Positions 34,026 through 44,522 of a DNA stretch of 64,000 bases are shown here, piece by piece (within the stretch, counting starts at the first letter, position 1; each line of letters opens with the position of its first letter). The stretch lies in NCBI GenBank assembly GCA_902537725.1, contig CACBCD010000004.1, positions 17,944-81,943 of the forward strand. The letters run 5' to 3'. This DNA is from an uncultured PS1 clade bacterium. Its GTDB lineage: Bacteria > Pseudomonadota > Alphaproteobacteria > MED-G09. The notes beneath the pieces are model-generated. The model did not search any database, was not told the DNA's origin, and was given only the letters and a program-made list of their open reading frames with translations. The translations under genes were made by a program, and so were the position numbers.

Positions 34026-35429
34026 ATGAAAATAATAAATAAAATATCAAATTTTTTTTCAAAAAGAACAATTACAGCATCAATTAGAAATAAATTGATG
34101 ATGGATTGGTCTGATGAAAATAAATTTCTTGAAAATAGGGTTAAAAGAGAAAATTTAAGACAATTGGAGAAAAGATCTCATATTGTTTATTATTTTCATT
34201 CACTAGCAGATCCATACTCACATCTAACTTCTCAAGTATTAGAAAATTTCATTAATAAATATAATATAGAATTAAAGATATTATTTGTATCTGATCCAAA
34301 TAATGTTTTTACTCCTGAGAGGAAGATGTTTGATGATTATTGTTTGAGAGATGCAGCAGAATTGGCAAAATATCATGGTTTGAAATTTGAAAATGCAGTT
34401 CAAATTTCCAAAAGTAATATTTTAAGTGCATATAAAATCTTGAATTACTATTATTTTCATAAAAAAATTTCCCAAATTGAATTTATAAAATTACTAAAAG
34501 AAATTTCATCATACCTATGGTCAAATCAAACCAATAAGCTAAATCAAATAATTTCAAATTTTGATGAACAAGAAAAAGTTTTTTTTAATATTCAAGAAAA
34601 TACTCTTTTAGAGGATGGTAACAAAAAATTAGCTGATTTTGATTATTACTTTGGTTCCTCCTTTCATTATGAAGGCGAGAACTATTGGGGAATTGATAGA
34701 CTTCATCATTTAGAAGATAGATTAAATGAATTAAATTTAAATAGAAAAAAATCTCATTCCTATATTATTAGTCATAAGGATATTAATAATGATTTAGAAA
34801 ACATTGATTTTAGTCAAATAAATCTAAAGCTCGAATTTTTCCCTTCATTAAATAGTCCTTACACATACCTGAGCTTTAAAAGAATTAGAGCTATTTTTGA
34901 AAAATATCCTATTAAATTTGAGGTAAGACCTGTTTTACCTATGCTTATGCGTAATATGAAAATACCTCCAATTAAAGGTAAGTATATTTTATCGGATGCC
35001 GCTAGAGAGGGTAGAAAAAACGGTGTCATAATTAAAAATATTTATTCACCAATTGGTAAACCTGCCGAGAAGGCTTATTCTCTTTTTCCTAAAATAAATG
35101 AGAAAGGTTTTGGTTTTGATTATCTTGAAAAGTTAATGGTTTCATCTTTTTACTATGGGCAAAATATTGGTGAGGATAAATACTTAGAAAAAACTGTTTC
35201 TGATTTTGGTTTATCTTGGTTAGAATTAAAAAGAGAACTATCAAATAATGACTGGAGACACATACTAAATAATAATTTGGAAGATATGTATAAGGGAGGT
35301 TGTTGGGGGGTTCCAACAATGAAATTATCGAGCGTTAATGACGACTATGTTTATTATCAATGGGGACAAGACAGAATTCATTTTGTTGAGAAAGAAATAA
35401 TATCCAAGCTCAGTATTAACCACCAGTAA
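34026..35429 (+). CDS. Two-domain DsbA / HCCA-isomerase-like protein
   Basis: A 467-residue protein with two copies of the DsbA-like thioredoxin fold. The first begins at VYYFHSLADPYSHL (about residue 54) and the second at LEFFPSLNSPYTYLSFKRI (about 271); the second also has KGGCWGVPTMKL near its end, the family cis-proline block. Both leads resemble 2-hydroxychromene-2-carboxylate isomerase, which uses glutathione, rather than DsbA with a CxxC. No signal peptide is evident. The role is unknown; a glutathione-dependent isomerase or a dehalogenase-like activity is possible. The 3' end overlaps the convergent moaA end by 14 bases. Confidence 0.72.
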   Translation: MKIINKISNFFSKRTITASIRNKLMMDWSDENKFLENRVKRENLRQLEKRSHIVYYFHSLADPYSHLTSQVLENFINKYNIELKILFVSDPNNVFTPERKMFDDYCLRDAAELAKYHGLKFENAVQISKSNILSAYKILNYYYFHKKISQIEFIKLLKEISSYLWSNQTNKLNQIISNFDEQEKVFFNIQENTLLEDGNKKLADFDYYFGSSFHYEGENYWGIDRLHHLEDRLNELNLNRKKSHSYIISHKDINNDLENIDFSQINLKLEFFPSLNSPYTYLSFKRIRAIFEKYPIKFEVRPVLPMLMRNMKIPPIKGKYILSDAAREGRKNGVIIKNIYSPIGKPAEKAYSLFPKINEKGFGFDYLEKLMVSSFYYGQNIGEDKYLEKTVSDFGLSWLELKRELSNNDWRHILNNNLEDMYKGGCWGVPTMKLSSVNDDYVYYQWGQDRIHFVEKEIISKLSINHQ

Positions 35430-36444
35430 CAGACATATGACGATCTACAGCAGGCTTTTGATTTCTTTTAGAGATATTAAATTCATGAGCTTTAGGCTTA
35501 ATTTTCATAGCTTTATCAATAGAAGAATTTAATTGAGAAATACTTCCAGATCTTAATATCGACCTAAAATCAATATTATCATTTTGACCAAGACACATAA
35601 AAAGTTTGCCAGTACTAGTTAATCTAATTCTATTGCAATTTGCACAAAAATTATTGCTTAAGGGTGTTATAAATCCAATCAAATTATTCGATTTATTTGT
35701 AGTCTTATAAGATGAAGGTCCAGCAGTTCTATAGTTAGTTTCTTTAAGTAAATATTTTTTTCTAATTTCTTTTTCTACATCAATTAGCGATACATATTGG
35801 TCTATTCTATCTTGATCGGTGAGACCCATTGGCATTGTTTCAATCAAACTAATATCAAAATTATTTTTATGTGCCCACTCAATTATTTCGTTTATTTCAT
35901 TAAAATTTTTATTTTTTATCACCACAGTATTTATTTTTATTTTTAAACCATTGTTTTTAGCTGTCATTATACCGTTAATAACATTTTCTAGATCATCTCT
36001 TCTTGTTATTTGATAAAATTTATCTTTTATTAATGTATCAAGCGAAACGTTTATTCTTCTGATGCCAGAGTCATATAATTGTTTGGACATTTTATTTAAA
36101 AGACTTCCATTTGTTGTTAAGGTAATTTCTTTTAAATCTCCATATGAAATAAAACGAGAAAGATTTGAAATAAAATCAATTAAACCTTTTCTTGCAAGAG
36201 GTTCGCCTCCACTAAGTCTAATTTTCTTTATACCTCTTGCAATAAATAATGAACAAAGATTATCCATTTCTTCAAAAGTTAATAAATCATCTTTTGGAAG
36301 AAACTTCATGTTCTCGGGCATACAATATGTACAACGAAAATTACACCTGTCGGTTACGGATATTCTAAGGTAGTCTATCGTTCTTCCGTAACTATCTATA
36401 AGTTGTTTATTTCTCTCTGGTGTATTGATAAGAATTTTATTCAT
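35416..36444 (-). CDS. moaA: GTP 3',8-cyclase MoaA
   Basis: A 342-residue radical-SAM enzyme that starts molybdenum cofactor synthesis from GTP. The SAM cluster motif is CNFRCTYC (C34, C38, C41 from the chosen start). The second cluster is in NNFCANCNRIRLTSTGKLFMC, and the C-terminal GG is present (VTGG). ATG 36444 is used; GTG 36447 just before it is possible. No other moa gene is near. Its presence implies molybdoenzymes in the organism. A 54-codon gene lies 58 bases upstream on the same strand. Confidence 0.95.
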   Translation of the reverse strand: MNKILINTPERNKQLIDSYGRTIDYLRISVTDRCNFRCTYCMPENMKFLPKDDLLTFEEMDNLCSLFIARGIKKIRLSGGEPLARKGLIDFISNLSRFISYGDLKEITLTTNGSLLNKMSKQLYDSGIRRINVSLDTLIKDKFYQITRRDDLENVINGIMTAKNNGLKIKINTVVIKNKNFNEINEIIEWAHKNNFDISLIETMPMGLTDQDRIDQYVSLIDVEKEIRKKYLLKETNYRTAGPSSYKTTNKSNNLIGFITPLSNNFCANCNRIRLTSTGKLFMCLGQNDNIDFRSILRSGSISQLNSSIDKAMKIKPKAHEFNISKRNQKPAVDRHMSVTGG

Positions 36445-36504
36445 CACTTATATTAACATAAGTGATTATATTTTAATTACTTTTTTGCAATTAGAATAAA
36501 AAAA

Positions 36505-36669
36505 TTAGTATTTTTTTACAAGTTGATGGTGAAACCATAAAATAAATAGTAAATTGATGGGTAGCGATAAAAAGAAAAGATCAGGCATTGTATTAATTAG
36601 AGATACAAGACCTATAAATAAAAACATAGTACCAAAAATACACATTGATATTTTAAAAAATTCATTCAT
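36505..36669 (-). CDS. Small two-helix membrane protein
   Basis: A 54-codon frame from ATG 36669 to TAA 36505-36507 (minus). Two hydrophobic stretches, about residues 8-27 and 32-46, end in a basic tail FHHQLVKKY with positive-inside character. I do not recognise it. It lies between divergent rpoN and moaA and could be co-transcribed with moaA. The orderly hydrophobic pattern supports a gene; the AT-rich sequence makes chance possible. Confidence 0.5.
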   Translation of the reverse strand: MNEFFKISMCIFGTMFLFIGLVSLINTMPDLFFLSLPINLLFILWFHHQLVKKY

Positions 36670-36752
36670 TATAAAAACTTTCTGATAAATTTATATTTAA
36701 ATAAAGCAAAAAACATGCCATTAATATTTATTAAAAAAAAATAAATACTGAT

Positions 36753-38186
36753 ATGGCAAAATTATCACAAATACCTGGTACAAAATTATCGCAAAATATT
36801 GCTCTAACTCCTCAATTAATTCAGGCTATTAAATTATTTGAACTCAATAATATAGAGCTCGAAGAATATATAAATAAAGAAATTATTGATAATCCTTTTC
36901 TCGATAAAGATGATGGATCCATTAAAGAGGATATTAATGATAATTATGTTGAAGATAATTTATCAGAAAATACTACATCAATTAAGGATGAAATTGATAT
37001 ATCAACCCAGGAAGACTCAATAGATGATCAATCAAATATTTTTGATAATACTTATTCAGGCGAAAATTCTGAAATAACAAACTATATAGAAGAAACAATA
37101 AGTTCTAAAAAGTCTTTAAAAGAATCTTTGATTGAGCAAGTTAATTTTACTTTTAAAGATGATTTAGAGAAAAAAATAGCTCTTTTATTAATTGATAACT
37201 TAGAGAGCAGTGGATTTTTAAAAATTTCTCTTAGGGATTTTTCATTTGAGATTGGTATCAATGAGGAAATAGTAAATGATATTTTGGTGAGATTAAAAAA
37301 ATTTGATCCTGTTGGTGTTTTCTCACAATCACTAGAAGAGTGTTTTTTTTTACAGCTCCAGGATAGAAAACTATTAAATAAGAGTATTAAAAAGTTAATA
37401 AATAACTTAGAAATTTTAGCTTCAGGAGAAATTAAAAAGCTATCAAAGATTTGTAAAACTGACGAAAGTGAAATCTATGAAATGCTTAAAATTCTGAGAT
37501 CATGTAATCCTAGACCTTTATCATCGTTTGATGAGAATGATCGTGGTGATATTAATGAACCAGATATAATTGTAAAAAAAATAAAATCAAAATGGATTGT
37601 AGAGTTAAATGAAAATACTTTGCCAAAGGTATTAATAAATACTGGCTATTATGAAGAACTTGCCTCTAAAAAACTTTCAAAGAAAGATAAAGATTATTTA
37701 GCATCTAGATATACTTCTGGTAAATGGATGTTAAAAGCATTGGAACAAAGGTCTGCAACAATTTTAAGAGTTTCTAGAGAAATTATCGAACAACAAAATT
37801 TATTTCTTGATAAAGGCCTAGCGTTTATAAAACCAATGATTTTAAAGGATATCGCTAAGGAGCTAGACTTACATGAGAGTACTATTTCAAGAATAACAAG
37901 CTCAAAAGAAATTGATACGCCAAGGGGTGTATATCCTCTAAAATTCTTTTTTTCTAAGGCTATTTCTAGTGATGGCAAAGATGATATTTCTTCTCAATCG
38001 GTAAAATCAAAGATAAAAGACTTAATTAACAATGAAAAAGTAAAAACATTATCGGATACAAAATTAAAAGATTTACTTAGTGACGATGGTATTAAAATTG
38101 CCAGAAGAACGATAACAAAGTATAGAGAAGAAATGAATATCCCTTCATCCTTTGAGCGAAAGAAAATTAAAAAACTAAGAATTTAA
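36753..38186 (+). CDS. rpoN: RNA polymerase sigma-54 factor
   Basis: A 477-residue sigma-54. Region I (1-50) has the glutamine/leucine pattern KLSQNIALTPQLIQAIKLFEL; an acidic region II spans about 50-120; the core-binding part includes DPVGVFSQSLEECF; the HTH block is MILKDIAKELDLHESTISRI; and the RpoN box ARRTITKYRE lies at about 450-459. It directs transcription from GG-N10-GC promoters with ATP-using activators such as NtrC. Neither lptB upstream nor hpf/ptsN downstream, the usual neighbours, is here. A matching promoter lies at 58331-58347 before torF-amtB. Confidence 0.97.
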   Translation: MAKLSQIPGTKLSQNIALTPQLIQAIKLFELNNIELEEYINKEIIDNPFLDKDDGSIKEDINDNYVEDNLSENTTSIKDEIDISTQEDSIDDQSNIFDNTYSGENSEITNYIEETISSKKSLKESLIEQVNFTFKDDLEKKIALLLIDNLESSGFLKISLRDFSFEIGINEEIVNDILVRLKKFDPVGVFSQSLEECFFLQLQDRKLLNKSIKKLINNLEILASGEIKKLSKICKTDESEIYEMLKILRSCNPRPLSSFDENDRGDINEPDIIVKKIKSKWIVELNENTLPKVLINTGYYEELASKKLSKKDKDYLASRYTSGKWMLKALEQRSATILRVSREIIEQQNLFLDKGLAFIKPMILKDIAKELDLHESTISRITSSKEIDTPRGVYPLKFFFSKAISSDGKDDISSQSVKSKIKDLINNEKVKTLSDTKLKDLLSDDGIKIARRTITKYREEMNIPSSFERKKIKKLRI

Positions 38187-38274
38187 ATGTTAAAATTGAA
38201 TGTATAAAATTTTTATGCTTATACAATTGTATGTATAACGCTAACAAGATATGTTCTTTGAGAAGAGGATAATT

Positions 38275-39654
38275 ATGAATAAAAAATTAAAACCTAACTC
38301 TTATGCTGCCTTAGACGCAAAAAACCATTTTCATCCTTACTCAAATGCTCGAAGAATTGAAGAGCAAGGGCCGATGGTGATTTCAGAAGGAGAAGGCATC
38401 TATGTTTGGGGCGATGATGGAAAAAAATACTTAGAGGCAATGGCTGGTCTTTGGTCGGTTGCTGTTGGTTTTGGTGAAGAAAGATTAATAGATGCTGCTA
38501 CTAAACAGTTAAGTAAACTTCCATATTATCCATCTTTTTCTCATAAATCCCATCCTGCAGTGGCTGAATTATCTCAAAAATTAGTTGAGATGGTTGGACT
38601 TGATATGAGTAGGGTACATTTTACTAATTCCGGTTCTGAGGCAAATGATACCGCAATGAAATTTGTTTGGTATTATAATAATGCCCTAAACAAACCTAAA
38701 AAGAAAAAAATTATTTCTAGAATAAAAGCTTATCATGGGATAACGATTGCATCAGGGAGTTTGACTGGAATGCCACTTATGCATAACGATTTTGATCTTC
38801 CTATTCCTCAAGTTTTACATACAATGTGCCCTCATTATTGGAGAGAAGGCCTTGAAGGTGAAACAGAAGATGAATTTTCTACAAGATGTGCAGATGAATT
38901 AGAAAAATTAATTTTGAAAGAGGATCCAGACACAATTGCAGCTTTTATTGGTGAACCTGTTATGGGTGCTGGAGGTCTTATAGTCCCTCCCTCAGGTTAT
39001 TGGGAAAAAATGCAAAAAATTTGTAGAAAATACGATATTTTAATTATTGCTGATGAGGTTATTAATGGATTTGGAAGAACCGGAAAGCCTTTTGCATGCG
39101 AACTTTATGGTATCAAACCTGATTTTATAGTTTTATCAAAGCAAATTACATCTTCCTATATGCCAATGGCAGCTGTTTTAATGACTGATAATATTTATCA
39201 GGTTATTGCTGATAATACCCAAAAAAATATTATGTTTGGAAGTGGTTTTACTGCAAGTGCCCATCCAGTTGCTTGTGCTGTTGCTTTAGAAAATATTCGT
39301 GTTATTGAAGAGAATAAATTAATGGATAGAGTTCCTAAGTTACAAGGCCAATTTCAAGAAAGACTTAATATGCTTGAAGATATTGATATTGTTGGAGAGT
39401 CAAGAGGTATAGGACTAATGGGCGCTGTTGAAGTTGTTCATGATAAGTCTCCTTTTAAGCCCTTTAATCCAGTGGGAAGTGCTGGCCCTGTTATTGCCGA
39501 ATGTGCACACAATAATGGTTTAATAGTTAGAGCTATCGGAGATACTCTAGCAGTCTGTCCCCCTCTAATTATTACTGAGGAGCAAATAGACGAATTATTT
39601 GATAAATTTTCTAAATCATTAAAAGATGGCTCAAAGTTATTAAAAGAGAAATAA
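38275..39654 (+). CDS. Class III aminotransferase (omega-amino acid:pyruvate type)
   Basis: A 459-residue PLP enzyme. MAGLWSVAVGFGEERL, FTNSGSEANDTAMKF (phosphate site), AYHGITIASGSLTG, IADEVINGFGRTG (PLP-ring aspartate) and VLSKQITSSYMPM, with the lysine that binds PLP, are class III marks. This branch moves amino groups from beta-alanine, putrescine, GABA or taurine-like donors to pyruvate. The ATG at 38275 has AGAGGA upstream; an in-frame ATG at 38251 lacks it. It stands alone between rpoN and the convergent operon. The SauS-like dehydrogenase 6 kb away would fit a taurine route, but they are not adjacent. Confidence 0.88.
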   Translation: MNKKLKPNSYAALDAKNHFHPYSNARRIEEQGPMVISEGEGIYVWGDDGKKYLEAMAGLWSVAVGFGEERLIDAATKQLSKLPYYPSFSHKSHPAVAELSQKLVEMVGLDMSRVHFTNSGSEANDTAMKFVWYYNNALNKPKKKKIISRIKAYHGITIASGSLTGMPLMHNDFDLPIPQVLHTMCPHYWREGLEGETEDEFSTRCADELEKLILKEDPDTIAAFIGEPVMGAGGLIVPPSGYWEKMQKICRKYDILIIADEVINGFGRTGKPFACELYGIKPDFIVLSKQITSSYMPMAAVLMTDNIYQVIADNTQKNIMFGSGFTASAHPVACAVALENIRVIEENKLMDRVPKLQGQFQERLNMLEDIDIVGESRGIGLMGAVEVVHDKSPFKPFNPVGSAGPVIAECAHNNGLIVRAIGDTLAVCPPLIITEEQIDELFDKFSKSLKDGSKLLKEK

Positions 39655-39656
39655 AA

Positions 39657-40622
39657 TTAATTAATTTCTAAAATTATTTTTCCAATATTTTGATCCTTTT
39701 CCATTATTTCATGTGCTTTATTTGCATCCTTAATATTTAATGTTTCATGAACAATTGGCTTAATTATTTTCGATTTAAAAAAAGGCCAAACATGCTTATG
39801 TAGATCACTCATAATTTTGCCTTTTACAGATACACTTCTTGCTCTGATAGTTGATCCAATAATTTTTTGCCTTTTCATTAAAATTGAGCCTAAGTTGATA
39901 GAAGATTTTACTCCACCCATAAGCCCTATTATTACTAATCTACCTTCCATAGATAAAACATTAATATTATCTTCAAAATAATTACCTCCAACTGGATCAA
40001 GAATTATATCAACTCCTTCAGGTGACCATTCTTTAATCTTTTTAAAAGGCTCTTCCGTTCTTAGTGCGCCATCGTTAGCACCAAGTTCGCAGCAAAATTT
40101 AATTTTTTCGGAGGTTCCAGCTGTTACAAATGACTTACATTCAAAGGCTTTACAAAGTTGAATAGCAGCGGTTCCTATACCGCTTGCCCCAGCATGCAAT
40201 AATACTTTCTCGCCTTTTAATAAGTTTGCTTCTTGGAATAAATTTAACCAGCATGTCGCATAAACTTCTGGTAACGATGATGCTTCAATTAAACTAACAC
40301 TATCAGGAATAGGTATGGCCTGAACTTCCGGGCATGATACATATTCAGCATATCCACCTCCTGCAAGAAGAGCGCAAACTTTTTCACCTACTTTTCTATT
40401 TTTAACATTCTTTCCAATTTTCTCGATTATACCACTGCACTCTAATCCTAATATGTTGCTTGCTCCAGGGGGAGGTGGATAAAGACCATTTTTTTGAACA
40501 ACATCAGCTCTATTTACAGATGTTGCACTAATTTTTATTAAAACTTCATCATCTGAAATCAACGGTAAATCACTTTCGGACCATTCAAGATGTTTACTTT
40601 CTAATATATTTATTGCTTTCAT
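39657..40622 (-). CDS. NAD(P)H:quinone oxidoreductase (PIG3-like MDR)
   Basis: A 321-residue zinc-free medium-chain reductase of the QOR/PIG3 branch. VNRADVVQKNGLYPPPPGAS, GLECSGIIEKIG, HAGASGIGTAAIQLCKAF (cofactor loop) and LDPVGGNYFEDN are characteristic. It would reduce quinones with NAD(P)H in one-electron or two-electron steps. It is the last gene of the six-gene minus-strand operon, five bases after acs. The link to valine use is only positional. Confidence 0.9.
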   Translation of the reverse strand: MKAINILESKHLEWSESDLPLISDDEVLIKISATSVNRADVVQKNGLYPPPPGASNILGLECSGIIEKIGKNVKNRKVGEKVCALLAGGGYAEYVSCPEVQAIPIPDSVSLIEASSLPEVYATCWLNLFQEANLLKGEKVLLHAGASGIGTAAIQLCKAFECKSFVTAGTSEKIKFCCELGANDGALRTEEPFKKIKEWSPEGVDIILDPVGGNYFEDNINVLSMEGRLVIIGLMGGVKSSINLGSILMKRQKIIGSTIRARSVSVKGKIMSDLHKHVWPFFKSKIIKPIVHETLNIKDANKAHEIMEKDQNIGKIILEIN

Positions 40623-40627
40623 CGTAA

Positions 40628-42568
40628 TTAGAAGTTTTGTTTATTATCTATTAAATCGTCCACTACTTTTGGCTCTGCAAGTGTGGATATATCACCAAGA
40701 TCATCATAATCATTCGCAGCTATCTTTCTTAGTATTCTTCTCATAATTTTTCCAGATCTAGTTTTTGGTAGATTGGAAGAAAATTGAATAAAGTCTGGGC
40801 TAGCTATTGGTCCAATTTCTTTTCTTACCCAATTGATAAGGTCTTTTTTTATTTCGTTATTTACTTTTTCACCAGCATTTAGAGTAACGTATGCATAAAT
40901 GCCTTGTCCTTTAATTTCATGAGGAAATCCAACTACTGCTGCTTCAGCAACTTTGTTATGAGAGACAAGGGCACTTTCAACCTCTGCGGTTCCCATTCTG
41001 TGACCAGATACATTTATTACATCGTCAACTCTTCCTGTAATCCAGTAATAACCATCCTCATCTCTTTTACAACCATCGCCAGTAAAGTAAAAACCATCAT
41101 ATTGAGAAAAATAAGTCTCTATAAATCTGTCATGATCACCATAAACTGTTCTCATTTGACCAGGCCAACTGCTTTTAATACATAGATTTCCTTCAGTTGC
41201 ACCTTTTAGCTCATTGCCATCGGTATCTAGCAACACAGGAACAATTCCGGGAATAGGCTTAGAAGCGGAGCCAGGTTTTAGATCTGTTGCCCCTGGTAAA
41301 GGAGATATTAAAGTAGCACCTGTTTCGGTTTGCCACCAAGTATCGACTATAGGACATTTCTTTTCACCAACAACATTATAATACCATAACCAAGCTTCTG
41401 GATTAATAGGTTCACCAACACTACCAAGTAATCGTAAACTATCTCTCTTTGTTTTTTTTACTGGTTTATCTCCTTCTTTCATAAGGGCTCTTATTGCTGT
41501 TGGTGCTGTATAAAAAATATTTACTTTGTGTTTGTCGCATATTTGCCAAAACCTCGATGAGTTGGGATAATTAGGAACACCTTCAAACATTAAAGTAGTT
41601 GCCCCGTTACACAATGGTCCATAGACTATATAAGAATGGCCCGTTACCCAACCTACATCAGCGCTGCACCAATAAATATCACCAGGCTTATAATCAAAAA
41701 TTATTTCATGAGTATAAGATGCGTAAACAAGATATCCACCTGAAGTATGAAGAACACCTTTTGGTTTACCTGTTGAACCAGATGTATAGAGAATAAACAA
41801 AGGATCTTCAGCATCCATTACTTCAGCTTTGCATTCATCGCTGACATTCCTGATAATTTCATGATACCAAAGATCTCTTCCTTCAGTCATTTCTATATTT
41901 GCATTATTTCTATTAACAACAAATACATGTTTAACATTAGGACATTTTAAAAGTGCTTTATCTGTATTTATTTTAAGTGGTATTACTTTTCCACCTCTAA
42001 CTCCCTCATCTGCTGTAATAACATAATGTGAGTCACAATCAAGAATTCGTCCAGCAAGTGCTTCAGGTGAAAACCCCCCAAATACAACAGAGTGAATTGC
42101 CCCAATTCTACTACATGCTAACATTGCATAAGCTGCCTCAGGTATCATGGGCATATAAATTGTAACCCTGTCACCTTTTTTTACACCATTATTTTTAAGC
42201 GCATTTGAAAAATTACAAACTTTTTTATATAACTCTTTATAAGTTATTTTAAGACTTTCTTCAGGATTATCGCCTTCCCAAATTATTGCAATTGAATCTG
42301 CTTTGTTCTCAAGATGTCTATCAATGCAGTTTTCTGAGACATTAAGTTTTCCATCATAAAACCATTTTATGTCTACCTTCTCTTTAGACCATGTTACATC
42401 TTTAATATTTGAATAAGGTTTTATCCAATTAATTCTTTTTCCAATATTTTTCCAAAAATTTTTGGAATCAGTCGAAGCTTGATGGCATAAATCATCGTAA
42501 ATTTCTTTAGTTACATGTGCTGAATTTTTATAATTATCTGGTACAGGAAATATTTTATCAGCAGTCAT
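40628..42568 (-). CDS. acs: Acetate--CoA ligase (acetyl-CoA synthetase)
   Basis: A 646-residue AMP-forming ligase that turns acetate, ATP and CoA into acetyl-Co[16 protein letters not shown] is the ATP-binding loop, DTWWQTETG the acetate-pocket block, and [15 protein letters not shown] contains the lysine that is acetylated for control in many Acs proteins. The length and blocks are those of true Acs rather than propionyl-CoA ligase, although W in WWQTETG favours a small acid. It is the fifth gene of the operon, ten bases after mmsB. Confidence 0.96.
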   Translation of the reverse strand: MTADKIFPVPDNYKNSAHVTKEIYDDLCHQASTDSKNFWKNIGKRINWIKPYSNIKDVTWSKEKVDIKWFYDGKLNVSENCIDRHLENKADSIAIIWEGDNPEESLKITYKELYKKVCNFSNALKNNGVKKGDRVTIYMPMIPEAAYAMLACSRIGAIHSVVFGGFSPEALAGRILDCDSHYVITADEGVRGGKVIPLKINTDKALLKCPNVKHVFVVNRNNANIEMTEGRDLWYHEIIRNVSDECKAEVMDAEDPLFILYTSGSTGKPKGVLHTSGGYLVYASYTHEIIFDYKPGDIYWCSADVGWVTGHSYIVYGPLCNGATTLMFEGVPNYPNSSRFWQICDKHKVNIFYTAPTAIRALMKEGDKPVKKTKRDSLRLLGSVGEPINPEAWLWYYNVVGEKKCPIVDTWWQTETGATLISPLPGATDLKPGSASKPIPGIVPVLLDTDGNELKGATEGNLCIKSSWPGQMRTVYGDHDRFIETYFSQYDGFYFTGDGCKRDEDGYYWITGRVDDVINVSGHRMGTAEVESALVSHNKVAEAAVVGFPHEIKGQGIYAYVTLNAGEKVNNEIKKDLINWVRKEIGPIASPDFIQFSSNLPKTRSGKIMRRILRKIAANDYDDLGDISTLAEPKVVDDLIDNKQNF

Positions 42569-42578
42569 AGTTTTAACT

Positions 42579-43472
42579 CTATTTTAATTTATTTTGTAAT
42601 AATTTTATTACACCTGAAAAATCAATACCATCATGTCCTAGTTTTTCAATTTCTTCGTATATTGAGGTAGCATTAGCGCCTAGTGGTGTTGAAGAAGAAG
42701 TCATTCTTGCAGCTTCTTGAGAAAGTCTTAAATCTTTTAACATTAAAGCGGATGCAAATCCTGGTTCATAATTATTATTTGCAGGGCTAGAAGGAACTGG
42801 ACCTGGAACTGGACAATAACTTGTCATTGACCAACATTGACCTGATGCTGTAGAAGAAATATCAAAAAATGTTTGGGCATTAAGACCCAAATTCTCAGCC
42901 AAGTTAAATGCTTCCGCAGTTCCTATCATAGAAATACCTAGTAGCATATTATTACAAATTTTAGCAGCTTGACCATTACCGGATAAACCAGCATAAATGA
43001 TATTACCACCCATAATATCGAGAAACTCTTTTGCTCTATCAAAAGCGCTATTTTCCCCACCAACCATAAATGTTAGTGTTCCTGCTTGTGCTCCTCCAAC
43101 ACCACCTGAAACAGGGGCATCAACTATATGAAGATTTTTTGATATGGCATTTTTAGCAACATCTCTTGCAGTCTCTACATCAATTGTTGATGAGTCTATT
43201 AGCAAAAGATTGTCAGGTGCATTTTCAATGATTCCTTGGTCACCAAGATAGACTGATTTTACAATCTTTCCCGAAGGTAACATTGAGATCACCACATCTG
43301 TTGTTTGAATCGTATAATTAATATCTTCAGTTGATTTTCCTCCTGCATCAACAAGAATTTTCACTTGATCTTTTGCTAAATCAAATCCAGTTACTGAATG
43401 ACCGGCTTTTAATAGATTTAAGGCCATGGGAAGACCCATATTGCCTAATCCTATGAATGTAACTTCTGCCAT
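42579..43472 (-). CDS. mmsB: 3-hydroxyisobutyrate dehydrogenase
   Basis: A 297-residue NAD-dependent beta-hydroxyacid dehydrogenase that makes methylmalonate semialdehyde. [20 protein letters not shown] is the cofactor loop; [22 protein letters not shown] is the substrate block; [18 protein letters not shown] carries the catalytic lysine. [24 protein letters not shown] is characteristic of 3-hydroxyisobutyrate enzymes. It lies 12 bases downstream of the 3-hydroxyisobutyryl-CoA hydrolase gene in the same operon, which fixes the substrate. Confidence 0.95.
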   Translation of the reverse strand: MAEVTFIGLGNMGLPMALNLLKAGHSVTGFDLAKDQVKILVDAGGKSTEDINYTIQTTDVVISMLPSGKIVKSVYLGDQGIIENAPDNLLLIDSSTIDVETARDVAKNAISKNLHIVDAPVSGGVGGAQAGTLTFMVGGENSAFDRAKEFLDIMGGNIIYAGLSGNGQAAKICNNMLLGISMIGTAEAFNLAENLGLNAQTFFDISSTASGQCWSMTSYCPVPGPVPSSPANNNYEPGFASALMLKDLRLSQEAARMTSSSTPLGANATSIYEEIEKLGHDGIDFSGVIKLLQNKLK

Positions 43473-43484
43473 ACATAACTCCTT

Positions 43485-44522
43485 TTAGTTAAATTTAAGG
43501 TCATCATCTAATTTATAAAAAAATTCATCTACAAAACTATCTTCTACTTCTGATATTTTGTTTGGTTTCCAATTTGGATTATTATCTTTATCTATTATAA
43601 GGGCTCTTACCCCTTCATAAAAATCATGATCATTCATTACTTTGTTAACCATTCTGAATTCCATCATCATGCATTCTTCAAAATTAATTTCTTTACCTAA
43701 CCTTAAACTTTTTAAGGCAACTTTAAGAGATGTTGGAGATTTCTGTTTAATTGTCGAAAGTATTTTTTTTGACAGATCAGAGTTTTCATTTTTTAAATTT
43801 TCAACTATTTCTTCAACAGTATTTCCTTTAAAAATTTTATTACAAAATTGACTAATTTTTTTAAATTCTGACTCACTTGGATTGGTCGTGTATTTTTCAA
43901 TTATATCTTTTGGGTCATTTTGTTCTTTAGATAGATCTTCTAGTAAATCAGAAAAATTTTCAGATTTTATGTAGTTTGTTGCTGTTCCTAAGAAAATAGC
44001 ATCTGAAGCTTTTATTCTATTTCCAGTTAGTGCAAGGTACGTTCCGGCCTCATAATCTAGTCTAGGCAGAAAAAAAGAACCCCCAACATCTGGGAATAAA
44101 CCTATTCCAGTTTCTGGCATTGCAAAAGAATAGTTTTCTCCAGCTATTCTATAGCTTCCGTGAACTGAAAGACCAACTCCTCCCCCCATTACAATACCAT
44201 TAACAAGAGAAATATATGGTTTTGAGTATCGTTTTATATATTGATTGAGGATGTATTCCTCTCTGTAAAACCCTGTTGCTTCTTTATCATTATTTCTACC
44301 CCAATCATGAAGGGCTCTAATATCACCGCCAGCACAAAAAGCTTTATCGCCTTCAGCTTTAATTAATACATTTTTTACAGAAGGATTACTTTCCCACTCT
44401 TCAAGTTTTGGATGTATCTCTCTTACCATTGATAGAGTGAGGGCATTTAAGGCTTTAGGCCTATTTAGTGTTATAAGCCCAAGAGATCCTCTGACTTCAA
44501 AGAAAACCTCTTCATCAATCAT
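43485..44522 (-). CDS. 3-hydroxyisobutyryl-CoA hydrolase
   Basis: A 345-residue crotonase-fold enzyme that releases CoA from 3-hydroxyisobutyryl-CoA in valine degradation. GDKAFCAGGDIRALHDWG, VNGIVMGGGVGLSVHGSYRI and MPETGIGLFPDVGGSFFLPRL are the marks of this group within the crotonases; the last contains the glutamate and aspartate of the active site. It overlaps the acyl-CoA dehydrogenase by four bases and precedes mmsB by 12. A dedicated enoyl-CoA hydratase is missing from the operon and must come from elsewhere. Confidence 0.92.
   Translation of the reverse strand: MIDEEVFFEVRGSLGLITLNRPKALNALTLSMVREIHPKLEEWESNPSVKNVLIKAEGDKAFCAGGDIRALHDWGRNNDKEATGFYREEYILNQYIKRYSKPYISLVNGIVMGGGVGLSVHGSYRIAGENYSFAMPETGIGLFPDVGGSFFLPRLDYEAGTYLALTGNRIKASDAIFLGTATNYIKSENFSDLLEDLSKEQNDPKDIIEKYTTNPSESEFKKISQFCNKIFKGNTVEEIVENLKNENSDLSKKILSTIKQKSPTSLKVALKSLRLGKEINFEECMMMEFRMVNKVMNDHDFYEGVRALIIDKDNNPNWKPNKISEVEDSFVDEFFYKLDDDLKFN

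Noticed and set aside
38190..38250. Terminator after rpoN
   Set aside because: The inverted repeat TGTATAA/TTATACA is short, wholly AT-rich and not followed by a T-run.
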